Below, one piece after another: positions 1 through 6,466 of a stretch of DNA of 64,000 nucleotides. Both the position numbers and the translations under genes were made by a program. Origin of the DNA: Demequina sp. NBRC 110055 (GTDB lineage Bacteria > Actinomycetota > Actinomycetes > Actinomycetales > Demequinaceae); NCBI RefSeq assembly GCF_002090135.1, contig NZ_BBRL01000005.1:180780-244779 (forward strand), given 5' to 3'. How positions within the stretch are numbered: position 1 is the first letter of the stretch; the number at the start of each line of letters is the position of its first letter. The notes beneath the pieces are model-generated. The model ran no database searches, was not told the DNA's origin, and saw only the letters and a program-made list of their open reading frames with translations.

Positions 1-220
1 GCGCCATGCCGGCCTCGACGCGTTGGCGAAGGAACAGGCTGGGCCGCCCGTCTTCCCAGACCCTCGCCCCGAGCACGAGGGCCGCATCGGCCGGGCGCAG
101 CGACGCGGAGGAGGCGGTGTGAAGCGAGCCCAGCGCGGTGACGCGCGCCCACGCCTGCGGCGCGACGAGCGCGGCGCCCAGCCCCGCACCTGCGGCGAGG
201 ACCGCCTTGGCGAGGCTCAT
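1..220 (-). CDS. SanA/YdcF-like (DUF218) envelope protein, 3' part beyond window edge
   Basis: Partial gene: the first 73 residues are visible on the minus strand and the rest lies outside the window. The N-terminus has a hydrophobic, Ala/Gly-rich stretch (about residues 4-25, a signal or membrane anchor). It is followed by ADAALVLGARVWEDGRPS and LRQRVEAGMA, which match the start of the DUF218 fold (an Asp/Ala then I/VLGA, and later LxxRV..A). Family members such as E. coli SanA and YdcF are linked to envelope integrity, but their reaction is not settled. ATG at 220 is preferred because a GGGG stretch sits about 8 bases upstream. A GTG at 235 is in frame and is also possible. It is 34 bases downstream of accE and may be in the same transcript. 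Confidence 0.6.
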   Translation of the reverse strand, partial: MSLAKAVLAAGAGLGAALVAPQAWARVTALGSLHTASSASLRPADAALVLGARVWEDGRPSLFLRQRVEAGMA

Positions 221-231
221 GCGTGACCCCG

Positions 232-245
232 CCACGGCATCGGCC
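232..245 (-). repeat. copy of the dispersed 14-mer GGCCGATGCCGTGG (nine exact copies)
   Basis: Exact copies of GGCCGATGCCGTGG lie at 2174, 14486, 23972, 32717, 36237, 41124 and 60665 on the plus strand, and at 232 and 56103 on the minus strand. One-mismatch copies include 19856 (CGG for TGG) and 28709. The shorter core GGCCGATGC or its complement occurs many more times. Some copies are intergenic (232, 32717, 56103). Others are inside genes, where the exact plus copies always read Ala-Asp-Ala-Val. At base composition near 70% GC, chance predicts far fewer than one copy in 64 kb. Confidence 0.85.
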
Positions 246-254
246 GCGTGAGAT

Positions 255-497
255 TCATCGCAGGGAGTGGCGCCAGGCCGTGTCACCGCGACCGAGAGGC
301 AGGTCGCGGTGGGAGCCGCGCAGGGTTCGGGTGCGGTCCATCCACGCGGACGTGGGGGAGCCGGGCGCCTCGTCCTCCTCGTTGGCGGCCGCGACGGCGA
401 CCATGCCCGCGACGAGAGCCGCGAGCTCCTCGGCGTCGGGTGTGCCGCGCACGACGCGCAGGCCCGCGGCCGCCTCGGAGACGTCTTCGGCGCTCAT
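255..497 (-). CDS. accE: acyl-CoA carboxylase epsilon subunit
   Basis: An 80-residue protein whose first third ([23 protein letters not shown]) carries the epsilon-subunit signature of actinobacterial acyl-CoA carboxylases. The tail is charged and ends in an Arg-rich, Trp-containing stretch. In this family the epsilon subunit binds the biotinylated alpha subunit and the beta subunit, and stabilises the holoenzyme that makes malonyl- or methylmalonyl-CoA. The ATG at 497 overlaps the accD stop by four bases (ATGA), so the two are translationally coupled. The 80-residue length is normal. The biotinylated alpha subunit is not in the window. Confidence 0.85.
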   Translation of the reverse strand: MSAEDVSEAAAGLRVVRGTPDAEELAALVAGMVAVAAANEEDEAPGSPTSAWMDRTRTLRGSHRDLPLGRGDTAWRHSLR

Positions 498-2083
498 AGC
501 GGGATGTTTCCGTGCTTCTTGGGGGGCAGCGAGGCGCGCTTGGTGCGCAGCGCGCGCAGGGCCCGTGTGATCTGCTCGCGCGTCTCGTGGGGCTCGATGA
601 CGGCGTCCACGTAGCCGCGGTCGGCGGCGTCGTAGGGGTTGACGATCTGGTCCTCGTACTCGGCGGTCAGTCGCGCGCGCTCGGCCTCGACGTCCCCGCC
701 GTCCTCGGCAACCTTCGCGAGCGTCCGGCGCTGCAGGATGTTGACCGCGCCGCCGGCGCCCATGACCGCGATCTGCGCGGTGGGCCACGCGAGGTTGACG
801 TCGGCGCCCAGCTGCTTGGAGGCCATCACGATGTACGCGCCGCCGTAGGCCTTGCGGGTGATGACGGTCACGAGCGGCACGGTCGCCTCGGCATAGGCGT
901 AGATGAGCTTGGCGCCGCGGCGGATGATGCCCTGGTGCTCTTGGTCCACGCCGGGAAGGAAGCCCGGCACGTCCACGAACGTGATGACGGGGATGTTAAA
1001 GGCGTCGCAGGTGCGCACGAACCGCGCGGCCTTCTCGGAGGCGTTGATGTCGAGCGTGCCGGCCATCGACTGCGGCTGATTCGCGACGATGCCCACACTG
1101 TGACCCTCGATGTGGCCGAACCCGGTCAGCACGTTGGGCGCGAACAGGGGCTGGATCTCGAAGAACTCGCCGTCGTCCAGCACCGTCTCGACGACCGTCT
1201 TCATGTCGTAGGGCTGGTTCGGCGAGTCGGGCACGAGCGCATCGAGCGCGGTGTCCTCGTCCGTGAGTTCGAGGTCGGCCTCGGCCTCCCAGGTGGGGGA
1301 GTCGGTGAGGTTGTTCTGCGGGAGGTACTGGATGAGGTGCTGGACGTATTCGATCGCGTCGTCCTCGTCCTGCGCGAGGTAGTGCGCCACGCCAGACTTT
1401 GCGTTGTGGGCGTGCCCGCCGCCCAGGTCCTCGAACGTGACCTCTTCGCCCGTGACGGACTTGATGACGTCGGGGCCGGTGATGAACATCTGGCTGGTGC
1501 CATCTGCCATGACGATGAAGTCCGTCAAAGCTGGGGAGTAGACGGCCCCGCCGGCGCTCGGGCCGAGGATCAGTGAGATCTGGGGGATGACGCCCGAGGC
1601 CGCCACGTTGCGCCGGAACATCTCCGCGAACTGCGTCAGCGCCGCGACGCCCTCCTGGATGCGCGCGCCGCCGCCGTCCGAGATGCCGATCAGCGGCACG
1701 CCCGTGCGCAGCGCGAAGTCCTGCACCTTCGTGATCTTCTGTCCGTGCACCTCGCCCAGCGAGCCGCCGAACACGGTGAAGTCCTGGCTGAACACGGCGA
1801 CCTGGCGGCCGTCGATGGTGCCGTAGCCGGTGACGACACCGTCGCCGTAGGGCCGGTTCTTGTCGAGGCCGAAGTTGCGGCTGCGGTGGCGGGCGAGGGC
1901 GTCGAGCTCGACGAAGCTGCCCTCATCGAGCAGCTGATCGATGCGCTCGCGGGCGGTCTTCTTACCGCGGGGGTGCTGCTTGCCTGCGGCGATCTCCTCG
2001 TGGGCGGCGACGGCCTCGGTGATCTTGCCGCGGAGGTCTTCCAGCGCACCGGCGGTGGTCGCGGTCGGACGGGGTTCGGACAC
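494..2083 (-). CDS. accD: acyl-CoA (propionyl-CoA) carboxylase carboxyltransferase beta subunit
   Basis: A 529-residue carboxyltransferase that moves CO2 from biotin onto acetyl- or propionyl-CoA. It feeds fatty-acid or methyl-branched lipid synthesis in the cytoplasm. Both crotonase-like halves are visible. The N-half has [20 protein letters not shown] and the oxyanion glycines of [16 protein letters not shown]. The C-half has [19 protein letters not shown] and [11 protein letters not shown]. The reading frame continues upstream without a stop, but GTG at 2083 is chosen because GGGAGAACC lies just before it and residue 2 onward ([11 protein letters not shown]) leads directly into the conserved region. 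It overlaps accE and is divergent from birA, whose product attaches biotin to the partner subunit. Acyl-chain specificity cannot be read from the sequence. Confidence 0.92.
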   Translation of the reverse strand: MSEPRPTATTAGALEDLRGKITEAVAAHEEIAAGKQHPRGKKTARERIDQLLDEGSFVELDALARHRSRNFGLDKNRPYGDGVVTGYGTIDGRQVAVFSQDFTVFGGSLGEVHGQKITKVQDFALRTGVPLIGISDGGGARIQEGVAALTQFAEMFRRNVAASGVIPQISLILGPSAGGAVYSPALTDFIVMADGTSQMFITGPDVIKSVTGEEVTFEDLGGGHAHNAKSGVAHYLAQDEDDAIEYVQHLIQYLPQNNLTDSPTWEAEADLELTDEDTALDALVPDSPNQPYDMKTVVETVLDDGEFFEIQPLFAPNVLTGFGHIEGHSVGIVANQPQSMAGTLDINASEKAARFVRTCDAFNIPVITFVDVPGFLPGVDQEHQGIIRRGAKLIYAYAEATVPLVTVITRKAYGGAYIVMASKQLGADVNLAWPTAQIAVMGAGGAVNILQRRTLAKVAEDGGDVEAERARLTAEYEDQIVNPYDAADRGYVDAVIEPHETREQITRALRALRTKRASLPPKKHGNIPL

Positions 2084-2111
2084 GGTTCTCCCTTGGGACT
2101 TGGCTGACGGA

Positions 2112-2117
2112 TAGCCT
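2112..2117 (+). promoter_or_regulatory. -10 box (TAGCCT) of a probably leaderless birA mRNA
   Basis: TAGCCT fits the actinobacterial TANNNT -10 pattern and ends six bases before the birA GTG. No Shine-Dalgarno sequence lies between, so transcription probably starts at or next to the start codon. The same layout appears before the GGDEF gene, prfB and the ClC gene. Confidence 0.5.
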
Positions 2118-2123
2118 AGCCGC

Positions 2124-2996
2124 GTGGATCCCCTCGCGCCCTCAGCCGTCGCCGCCTCGCGCCGTCCCTTGACGGCCGATGCCGTGGCCGGCCTGGTAGG
2201 CCCCACCCGCCAGCTGGCTCGGCTCGAGGTGGTGGGGGCCTCGCCGTCGACCAACACCGCGCTCCTCGCGGCCGTGGCAAACGACCCCGAAGGGTGGCCC
2301 GCGCTGTCGGCCTACGTGGCCGACCACCAGACCGCGGGGCGCGGTCGCGCCGGGCGCTCGTGGGCGACGCCCCAGGGTGCGGCGCTCACTGTTTCTTTTC
2401 TGCTGCGCCCGTCCGTGGAGCCCGCTGCGCTGGGGTGGGCTCCGCTGGTGGTGGGGCTCGCGACGGTGCGCGCCCTACGCGATGCAGGCGTGGGCGCCTA
2501 CCTCAAGTGGCCCAACGACGTGGTGGTCGAGGCGGGAGCCAAGGACATCCCGGGCTGGGGGCGCTGGCGCAAGGTCGTGGGCATCCTGTGTGAGGTGGTG
2601 CCGGGGTCGCCGGGATCCGACGCCGGCGCGGCGGTTGTCGCGGGGATCGGAATCAATGTGTCGCAGGAGCCGGGCGAGTTGCCGGTGCCGCATGCGGCGT
2701 CGCTCGCGTCGCTGGGAGCGAGCGCGCTCGATCGCGCGGCCCTCATGCGGTCGCTGACCGCCCACCTCACCGATGCCGTCGCGATGTGGGAGCTCGACGA
2801 CGAGTTCCCGCGTGTGCACGCGTCGGTGAGCGCTGTGTGCGCGTCCATCGGCTGGGAGGTAGCGGTGGAGCAGCCGGGGGGAGTCGCCGTCAGCGGTCGC
2901 GTGACGGGGCTGTCGCCGTCCGGCGCCCTCGTGATCGCGACGCGCGAGGGCGAGCGCGAGGTGCTGGCGGGCGACCTGCACGTGCGCCGCGCGTAG
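2124..2996 (+). CDS. birA: biotin--[acetyl-CoA-carboxylase] ligase
   Basis: A 290-residue biotin protein ligase. It activates biotin to biotinyl-AMP and transfers it to a lysine of carboxylase biotin domains. Seen in order: SPSTNTALL (substrate-recognition Ser-Thr-Asn), [12 protein letters not shown] (the GRGRxGR biotinyl-AMP loop, about residues 73-84), LKWPNDV (catalytic Lys-Trp-Pro-Asn-Asp, about residue 130), [11 protein letters not shown], and a C-terminal SH3-like domain ending [10 protein letters not shown]. There is no N-terminal helix-turn-helix, so it is a group I ligase and not a repressor. It is divergent from accD with 40 bases between the starts. Clients in this window include the biotin domain of the carboxylase at 34405-37938. 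Confidence 0.93.
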   Translation: MDPLAPSAVAASRRPLTADAVAGLVGPTRQLARLEVVGASPSTNTALLAAVANDPEGWPALSAYVADHQTAGRGRAGRSWATPQGAALTVSFLLRPSVEPAALGWAPLVVGLATVRALRDAGVGAYLKWPNDVVVEAGAKDIPGWGRWRKVVGILCEVVPGSPGSDAGAAVVAGIGINVSQEPGELPVPHAASLASLGASALDRAALMRSLTAHLTDAVAMWELDDEFPRVHASVSAVCASIGWEVAVEQPGGVAVSGRVTGLSPSGALVIATREGEREVLAGDLHVRRA

Positions 2997-3046
2997 CGGA
3001 CCGCCACCGCCGCTGACGCCATCGGCCCTGCTATCACGCCACAAAT

Positions 3047-3058
3047 CGAAACGATTCG
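3047..3058. promoter_or_regulatory. candidate LacI-type operator (CGAAACGATTCG)
   Basis: A 12-base near-palindrome, CGAA-N-CG-N-TTCG, with the central CG typical of LacI-family sites. It lies about 330 bases before the first GH3 gene, in the 388-base gap after birA. A LacI gene occurs at 32735-33799, but nothing in the sequence links it to this site. The distance from the GH3 start is large, so this is a weak call. Confidence 0.3.
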
Positions 3059-3071
3059 CCGACCAACGGTA

Positions 3072-3231
3072 GGTCACGGGAAGGTCACGGTGGGTCACGC
3101 CGCAGTCACGGTGGCGACAGATCATGCGCGCTCAGCGACAGGTTGTGTCATCACCCTGCCACGGGCATGTGTCCGGTTGATTAACTCACTTTCACATCCT
3201 TTGCCACCGCGTCAGGTCACATCGAGGTCAC
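3072..3231 (+). promoter_or_regulatory. GGTCAC direct repeats phased at 10-11 bases upstream of the GH3 region
   Basis: GGTCAC occurs at 3072, 3083 and 3093, with AGTCAC at 3104, then a second pair at 3215 and 3226. Steps are 11, 10, 11 and, in the pair, 11 bases, so the repeats face one side of the helix. Such arrays are typical of OmpR-type activators that bind 11-base direct repeats (for example PhoP or SARP proteins). Half-sites similar to the Streptomyces PHO box core GTTCACC make PhoP one option. The rest of the gap (2997-3355) shows no gene. Confidence 0.45.
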
Positions 3232-3355
3232 CTCGGCACTGACGCCCCGGGACGCGGCGAACGGGGGATGAGGACACGCACCGTGCGAGTCCGTTGACGT
3301 CTGATCTCCGTTTCCCGCTGAGGGCGACGGCAGCGACTCAAGGAGGAGAAGCAGC

Positions 3356-3385
3356 ATGATCCACACGAAGGAGGGTGAGCTCTAA
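3356..3385 (+). CDS. nine-codon upstream ORF (MIHTKEGEL) before the GH3 lipoprotein
   Basis: ATG at 3356 is preceded by AAGGAGGAG at 3340-3348, the best ribosome binding site of the region. It reads Met-Ile-His-Thr-Lys-Glu-Gly-Glu-Leu and stops at TAA 3383-3385. The last A of the stop is the first base of the GH3 ATG (TAATG). The ribosome binding site of the GH3 gene (AAGGAGGG, 3368-3375) lies inside this ORF. Translation of the short ORF would therefore affect access to the GH3 start, by coupling or by occlusion. The peptide has no run of one amino acid, so classic attenuation is not indicated. It is too short for homology, and expression is inferred only from layout. Confidence 0.5.
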   Translation: MIHTKEGEL

Positions 3386-5772
3386 TGCGAGGCTCACGTA
3401 TCGCGCGCTCCACGGCGTTCTTTGGCATCTTTGCGCTCGCGGTTGCGGGCTGCTCGGGTGACAACGAGGACCCGGGCCCCAGCGAAAGCGCATCGGCCAC
3501 CGCCGAGGCCACCGGTGACTACACGACCCGCGAGGTCTCGGACGGCACCACGGATTTCGTCGTCGTCGAGAACCCCGGCGACGGTCCCGTGCTGTCGTAC
3601 AGCGCCGAAGGTGGCGTGACCCTCCTCGAAGAGGAGGTCGACGGCGCGACCTATGCCTTCAAGGACATGAACGCCAACGGCACTCTCGACACGTGGGAGG
3701 ACTGGCGTCTGACCTCGGATGAGCGTGCTGCCGACCTCGCCTCGCAGATGTCGATCGAGCAGGTCGCCGGACTCATGCTCTTCAGCTCGCACGAGCGTTC
3801 CCCTGCGGACGGCCTCACGGACGCGCAGAAGGAGTACCTGGAGAACTCGAACCTCCGTGCGGTGCTGAACGCCGCAGGTTCCGACGCCGAGGTCACGGTG
3901 CCGTGGGTCAACGAGATGCAGGCCTTCGTCGAGACCCTCGCGACCGAGGACAACCCCTACGTTCCTGTGAACTTTGCGTCCGACCCGCGCTCGGGCGCGG
4001 CAACCGGCGGCAACTACAACGCCGATGGTGCCGACATCTCGCGCTGGCCCGAGAACCTGGGGCTCGCGGCGACGTTCGACCCCGAGTACACCCGCCAGTT
4101 CGGCGAGGCGGCCTCGGCGGAGTACCGTGCGCTGGGTATCGCCACGGCGCTGAGCCCCCAGATCGACCTCGCCACCGAGCCCCGTTGGCTCCGTGTGCTG
4201 GGAACGTTCGGTGAGGACTCCGCCGCCGCAGCCGAGCACGCTGCCGCCTATGTTGCCGGCTTCCAGGGCACGGACGGCGAGGCCGAGTGGGGCGCAGACT
4301 CCGTCAACGCCATGATCAAGCACTGGCCCGGTGACGGACCCGGTGAGGGCGGACGCGAGTCCCACACCGACGCCGGTAAGTACGGCGTGTACCCCGGCGA
4401 CAACCTCGACGAGCACATCTCGGTCTTCCAGGGCGCGCTCGACGCCGCCTCGATCATGACCTCGTATTCGGTTTCGCTTGACGCCGACGGCGAGCCGCTG
4501 TTCGAGGACCGCATGGGCACCGCCTACGACACCGGTCTCATGTCGATCCTGCGCGACGACAACGAGTTCGGCGGCGTGGTCGTCACTGACTGGGGTGTCA
4601 TGACTGGCGCGAACGACGAGGGCGCGTTCATCGCGACCGCGTGGGGCGCAGAAGACATGACGCCGGCCGAGCGCTATGTGCACGTGCTGGGCACGGGCCA
4701 CGACATGTTCGGTGGCGTCAACGACGCGACCTTCATCCTCGAGGCCGCAGACCTGTGGCAGGAGCAGTTCGAGGCCGGCGAGCAGGAGATCGACGCCGTC
4801 ACCCGTTTCCAGGAGTCGGGTGGTCGCATCCTCAACATGATCTTCCAGGCCGGCCTGTACGAAGACGCGTTCCTTGACCCCGAGGTCTCGGGCGCGGTGC
4901 TCGCCTCCGACGACAAGGTCGCGGCGGGTTACGACGCGCAGCTCGCCTCGGTCGTCATGCTGAAGAACGATGGCACCATCGCCGAGGGTCAGGACTGGTC
5001 GGACAAGACCGTCTACATCCCGCAGTCGAGCGACAACGGACTGCCGAGCCTCTTCGGTGACGCCACCTACTCGCAGGGCCCGAGCCTCGACCTCGACGTC
5101 GCGGCGGAGCACTTCGCGAATGTCGTGACCGACGAGGTGGAGCTCGACGAGGACGGCAAGGTCGTCAACTACACGACCCCCGACCTGACCGACGTGGACC
5201 TGGTCCTCGTGGGCATGGACAGCCCCACCACCGGTGCGGTCTTCGGAAACTCGGGCTACGACGCCGAGTCGGACAGCTACTACCCGCTGTCGCTGCAGTA
5301 CCGCGAGTACACCGCCGACGGCGACAACGTGCGCCAGACCTCGATCTCGGGTGACCTCCTCGAGGATGGCACGCAGGAGAACCGCTCGTACTTCGGCAAC
5401 TCGGTGACCGCGTCCAACGAGGCCGACCTCGACGCCTTCGAGCGTGCCGTGGACGCCGTCGAGGCCTCGGGCAAGGACATCCCCGTCGTCACCGCCCTGA
5501 AGGCGCAGAACGCGGTGATTCCGGCCGAGTTCGAGGCTGACGCCGACGCGATCGTCGTCGGCTTCGGCACCAGCGACATGGCCCTGTTCGACATCGTCAC
5601 CGGCGCTTCCGAGCCCCAGGGCCGCCTGCCGATCCAGTTCCCCGCGGACATGGACACGGTCGAGGCTCAGCAGGAGGACGTCGCGAAGGACATGACGCCC
5701 TACACCGACGCCGCAGGCAACGCCTACGACTACGGCTACGGCCTCAACTGGTCCGGCGTGATCACCAACTAA
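3385..5772 (+). CDS. GH3 beta-glucosidase-type lipoprotein
   Basis: 795 residues. A lipoprotein signal ends in LAVAGC with Cys23 as the lipidated residue, followed by an acidic, Ser/Ala-rich linker to about residue 55. The GH3 N-terminal barrel follows: EDWRLTSDERAADLASQMS, SPQIDLATEPRW, LGTFGEDS, the KHWPGDGPGEGGRESH loop, IMTSYS, and GVVVTDWG with Asp402 as the expected nucleophile. The GH3 C-terminal sandwich starts near residue 510 (SVVMLKNDG) and ends with a YDYGYGLNW motif. No fibronectin-like domain is seen. It should cleave terminal beta-glucosyl residues outside the membrane. The exact linkage cannot be read. It opens the GH3 region and starts within the stop codon of a nine-codon ORF. 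Confidence 0.88.
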   Translation: MRGSRIARSTAFFGIFALAVAGCSGDNEDPGPSESASATAEATGDYTTREVSDGTTDFVVVENPGDGPVLSYSAEGGVTLLEEEVDGATYAFKDMNANGTLDTWEDWRLTSDERAADLASQMSIEQVAGLMLFSSHERSPADGLTDAQKEYLENSNLRAVLNAAGSDAEVTVPWVNEMQAFVETLATEDNPYVPVNFASDPRSGAATGGNYNADGADISRWPENLGLAATFDPEYTRQFGEAASAEYRALGIATALSPQIDLATEPRWLRVLGTFGEDSAAAAEHAAAYVAGFQGTDGEAEWGADSVNAMIKHWPGDGPGEGGRESHTDAGKYGVYPGDNLDEHISVFQGALDAASIMTSYSVSLDADGEPLFEDRMGTAYDTGLMSILRDDNEFGGVVVTDWGVMTGANDEGAFIATAWGAEDMTPAERYVHVLGTGHDMFGGVNDATFILEAADLWQEQFEAGEQEIDAVTRFQESGGRILNMIFQAGLYEDAFLDPEVSGAVLASDDKVAAGYDAQLASVVMLKNDGTIAEGQDWSDKTVYIPQSSDNGLPSLFGDATYSQGPSLDLDVAAEHFANVVTDEVELDEDGKVVNYTTPDLTDVDLVLVGMDSPTTGAVFGNSGYDAESDSYYPLSLQYREYTADGDNVRQTSISGDLLEDGTQENRSYFGNSVTASNEADLDAFERAVDAVEASGKDIPVVTALKAQNAVIPAEFEADADAIVVGFGTSDMALFDIVTGASEPQGRLPIQFPADMDTVEAQQEDVAKDMTPYTDAAGNAYDYGYGLNWSGVITN

Positions 5773-5778
5773 ATCCCT

Positions 5779-5817
5779 CCCGGTGGGGCTGGCACCAACG
5801 TCGCCAGCCCCACCGGG
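5779..5817 (+). terminator. 15-bp hairpin after the GH3 lipoprotein gene
   Basis: Stem 5779-5793 pairs perfectly with 5803-5817 around a 9-base loop (core CGGTGGGGCTGGC). There is no T-run after it, which is common in high-GC actinobacteria. It begins seven bases after the stop codon and could terminate transcription or protect the upstream mRNA end. Confidence 0.7.
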
Positions 5818-5902
5818 GCACACTTGAGCGGCGCTGCAACCCGCGCACCGTTCACCGCAAGTCCCGGGCGTCACCCGTCCGGCATCACTCCAAGGAGCAA
5901 TC

Positions 5903-6322
5903 ATGAACATGAACAAGATGCGGGCTGGCGGCCTCGCTGTCCTGATCGCCGCCACCGGTACCTTCGGGCTCGCCGCGTGCTCGAGCGACGCGGACGCCGA
6001 GGCGACGGCGGGCACCGACACCGAGGTCACCGAAGAGGCCACCGTTGACGTGGCGCAGGACCTCGAGACCGCGAAGGCCGCTGTCGACGAGGCGCTCGCC
6101 GACGAGGACTGGGCCCAGGTGATGCTGGCCAGCGACGTGGACTCGCCGACCGTCAAGTACGGCCTCATGGTGATGCCGTTCGTGAAGACCGACGCCGCCG
6201 AGCGTGTGACCGGCACCGTGAACATCGACGGTGGCAACTACGTGATCGAGGCCGATTCGGCCGCGACCGGCGAGACCTGGCAGATCGACCAGGACGGCGA
6301 GATCACGCAGGTCACCGAGTAA
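5903..6322 (+). CDS. small secreted lipoprotein of unknown function
   Basis: 139 residues with AAGGAGCAATC before the ATG. The signal peptide ends in GLAAC, so Cys26 is the lipidated residue, followed by an acidic Asp/Glu/Thr-rich linker to about residue 50. The mature domain contains a helix-forming stretch (LETAKAAVDEALADEDWAQVML) and beta-like segments ending GETWQIDQDGEITQVTE. I recognise no named family. It lies between two GH3 genes, each separated from it by a strong hairpin. This suggests a surface partner of those enzymes, for example in glycan binding, but that is inference from position only. Confidence 0.7.
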   Translation: MNMNKMRAGGLAVLIAATGTFGLAACSSDADAEATAGTDTEVTEEATVDVAQDLETAKAAVDEALADEDWAQVMLASDVDSPTVKYGLMVMPFVKTDAAERVTGTVNIDGGNYVIEADSAATGETWQIDQDGEITQVTE

Positions 6323-6343
6323 GACCCGTCCCACCGCGGCGGG

Positions 6344-6367
6344 CTCGCCCGGCTTCGGCCGGGCGAG
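6344..6367 (+). terminator. 10-bp hairpin with TTCG loop
   Basis: Stem CTCGCCCGGC (6344-6353) and its complement 6358-6367 close a TTCG tetraloop, a very stable RNA hairpin, 21 bases after the lipoprotein stop. There is no T-run. Confidence 0.7.
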
Positions 6368-6466
6368 TCCCGGACCGCGAGGACCACCGCGACGGGCGCG
6401 GTTCCTGAACGCCGCAGCCCTCGACCCCCCTCAAGTTTCCCCCGCCCCGACTAAAGGAGCACCGAC

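Noticed and set aside
23..226. 67-codon plus-strand frame at the window start
   Set aside because: Arg/Gly/Pro-rich without a domain. The opposite strand encodes a recognisable DUF218-type N-terminus.
3171..3210. Promoter built on TTGATT at 3177
   Set aside because: No TANNNT box lies 16-18 bases downstream. The AT-rich patch may be functional but boxes cannot be assigned.
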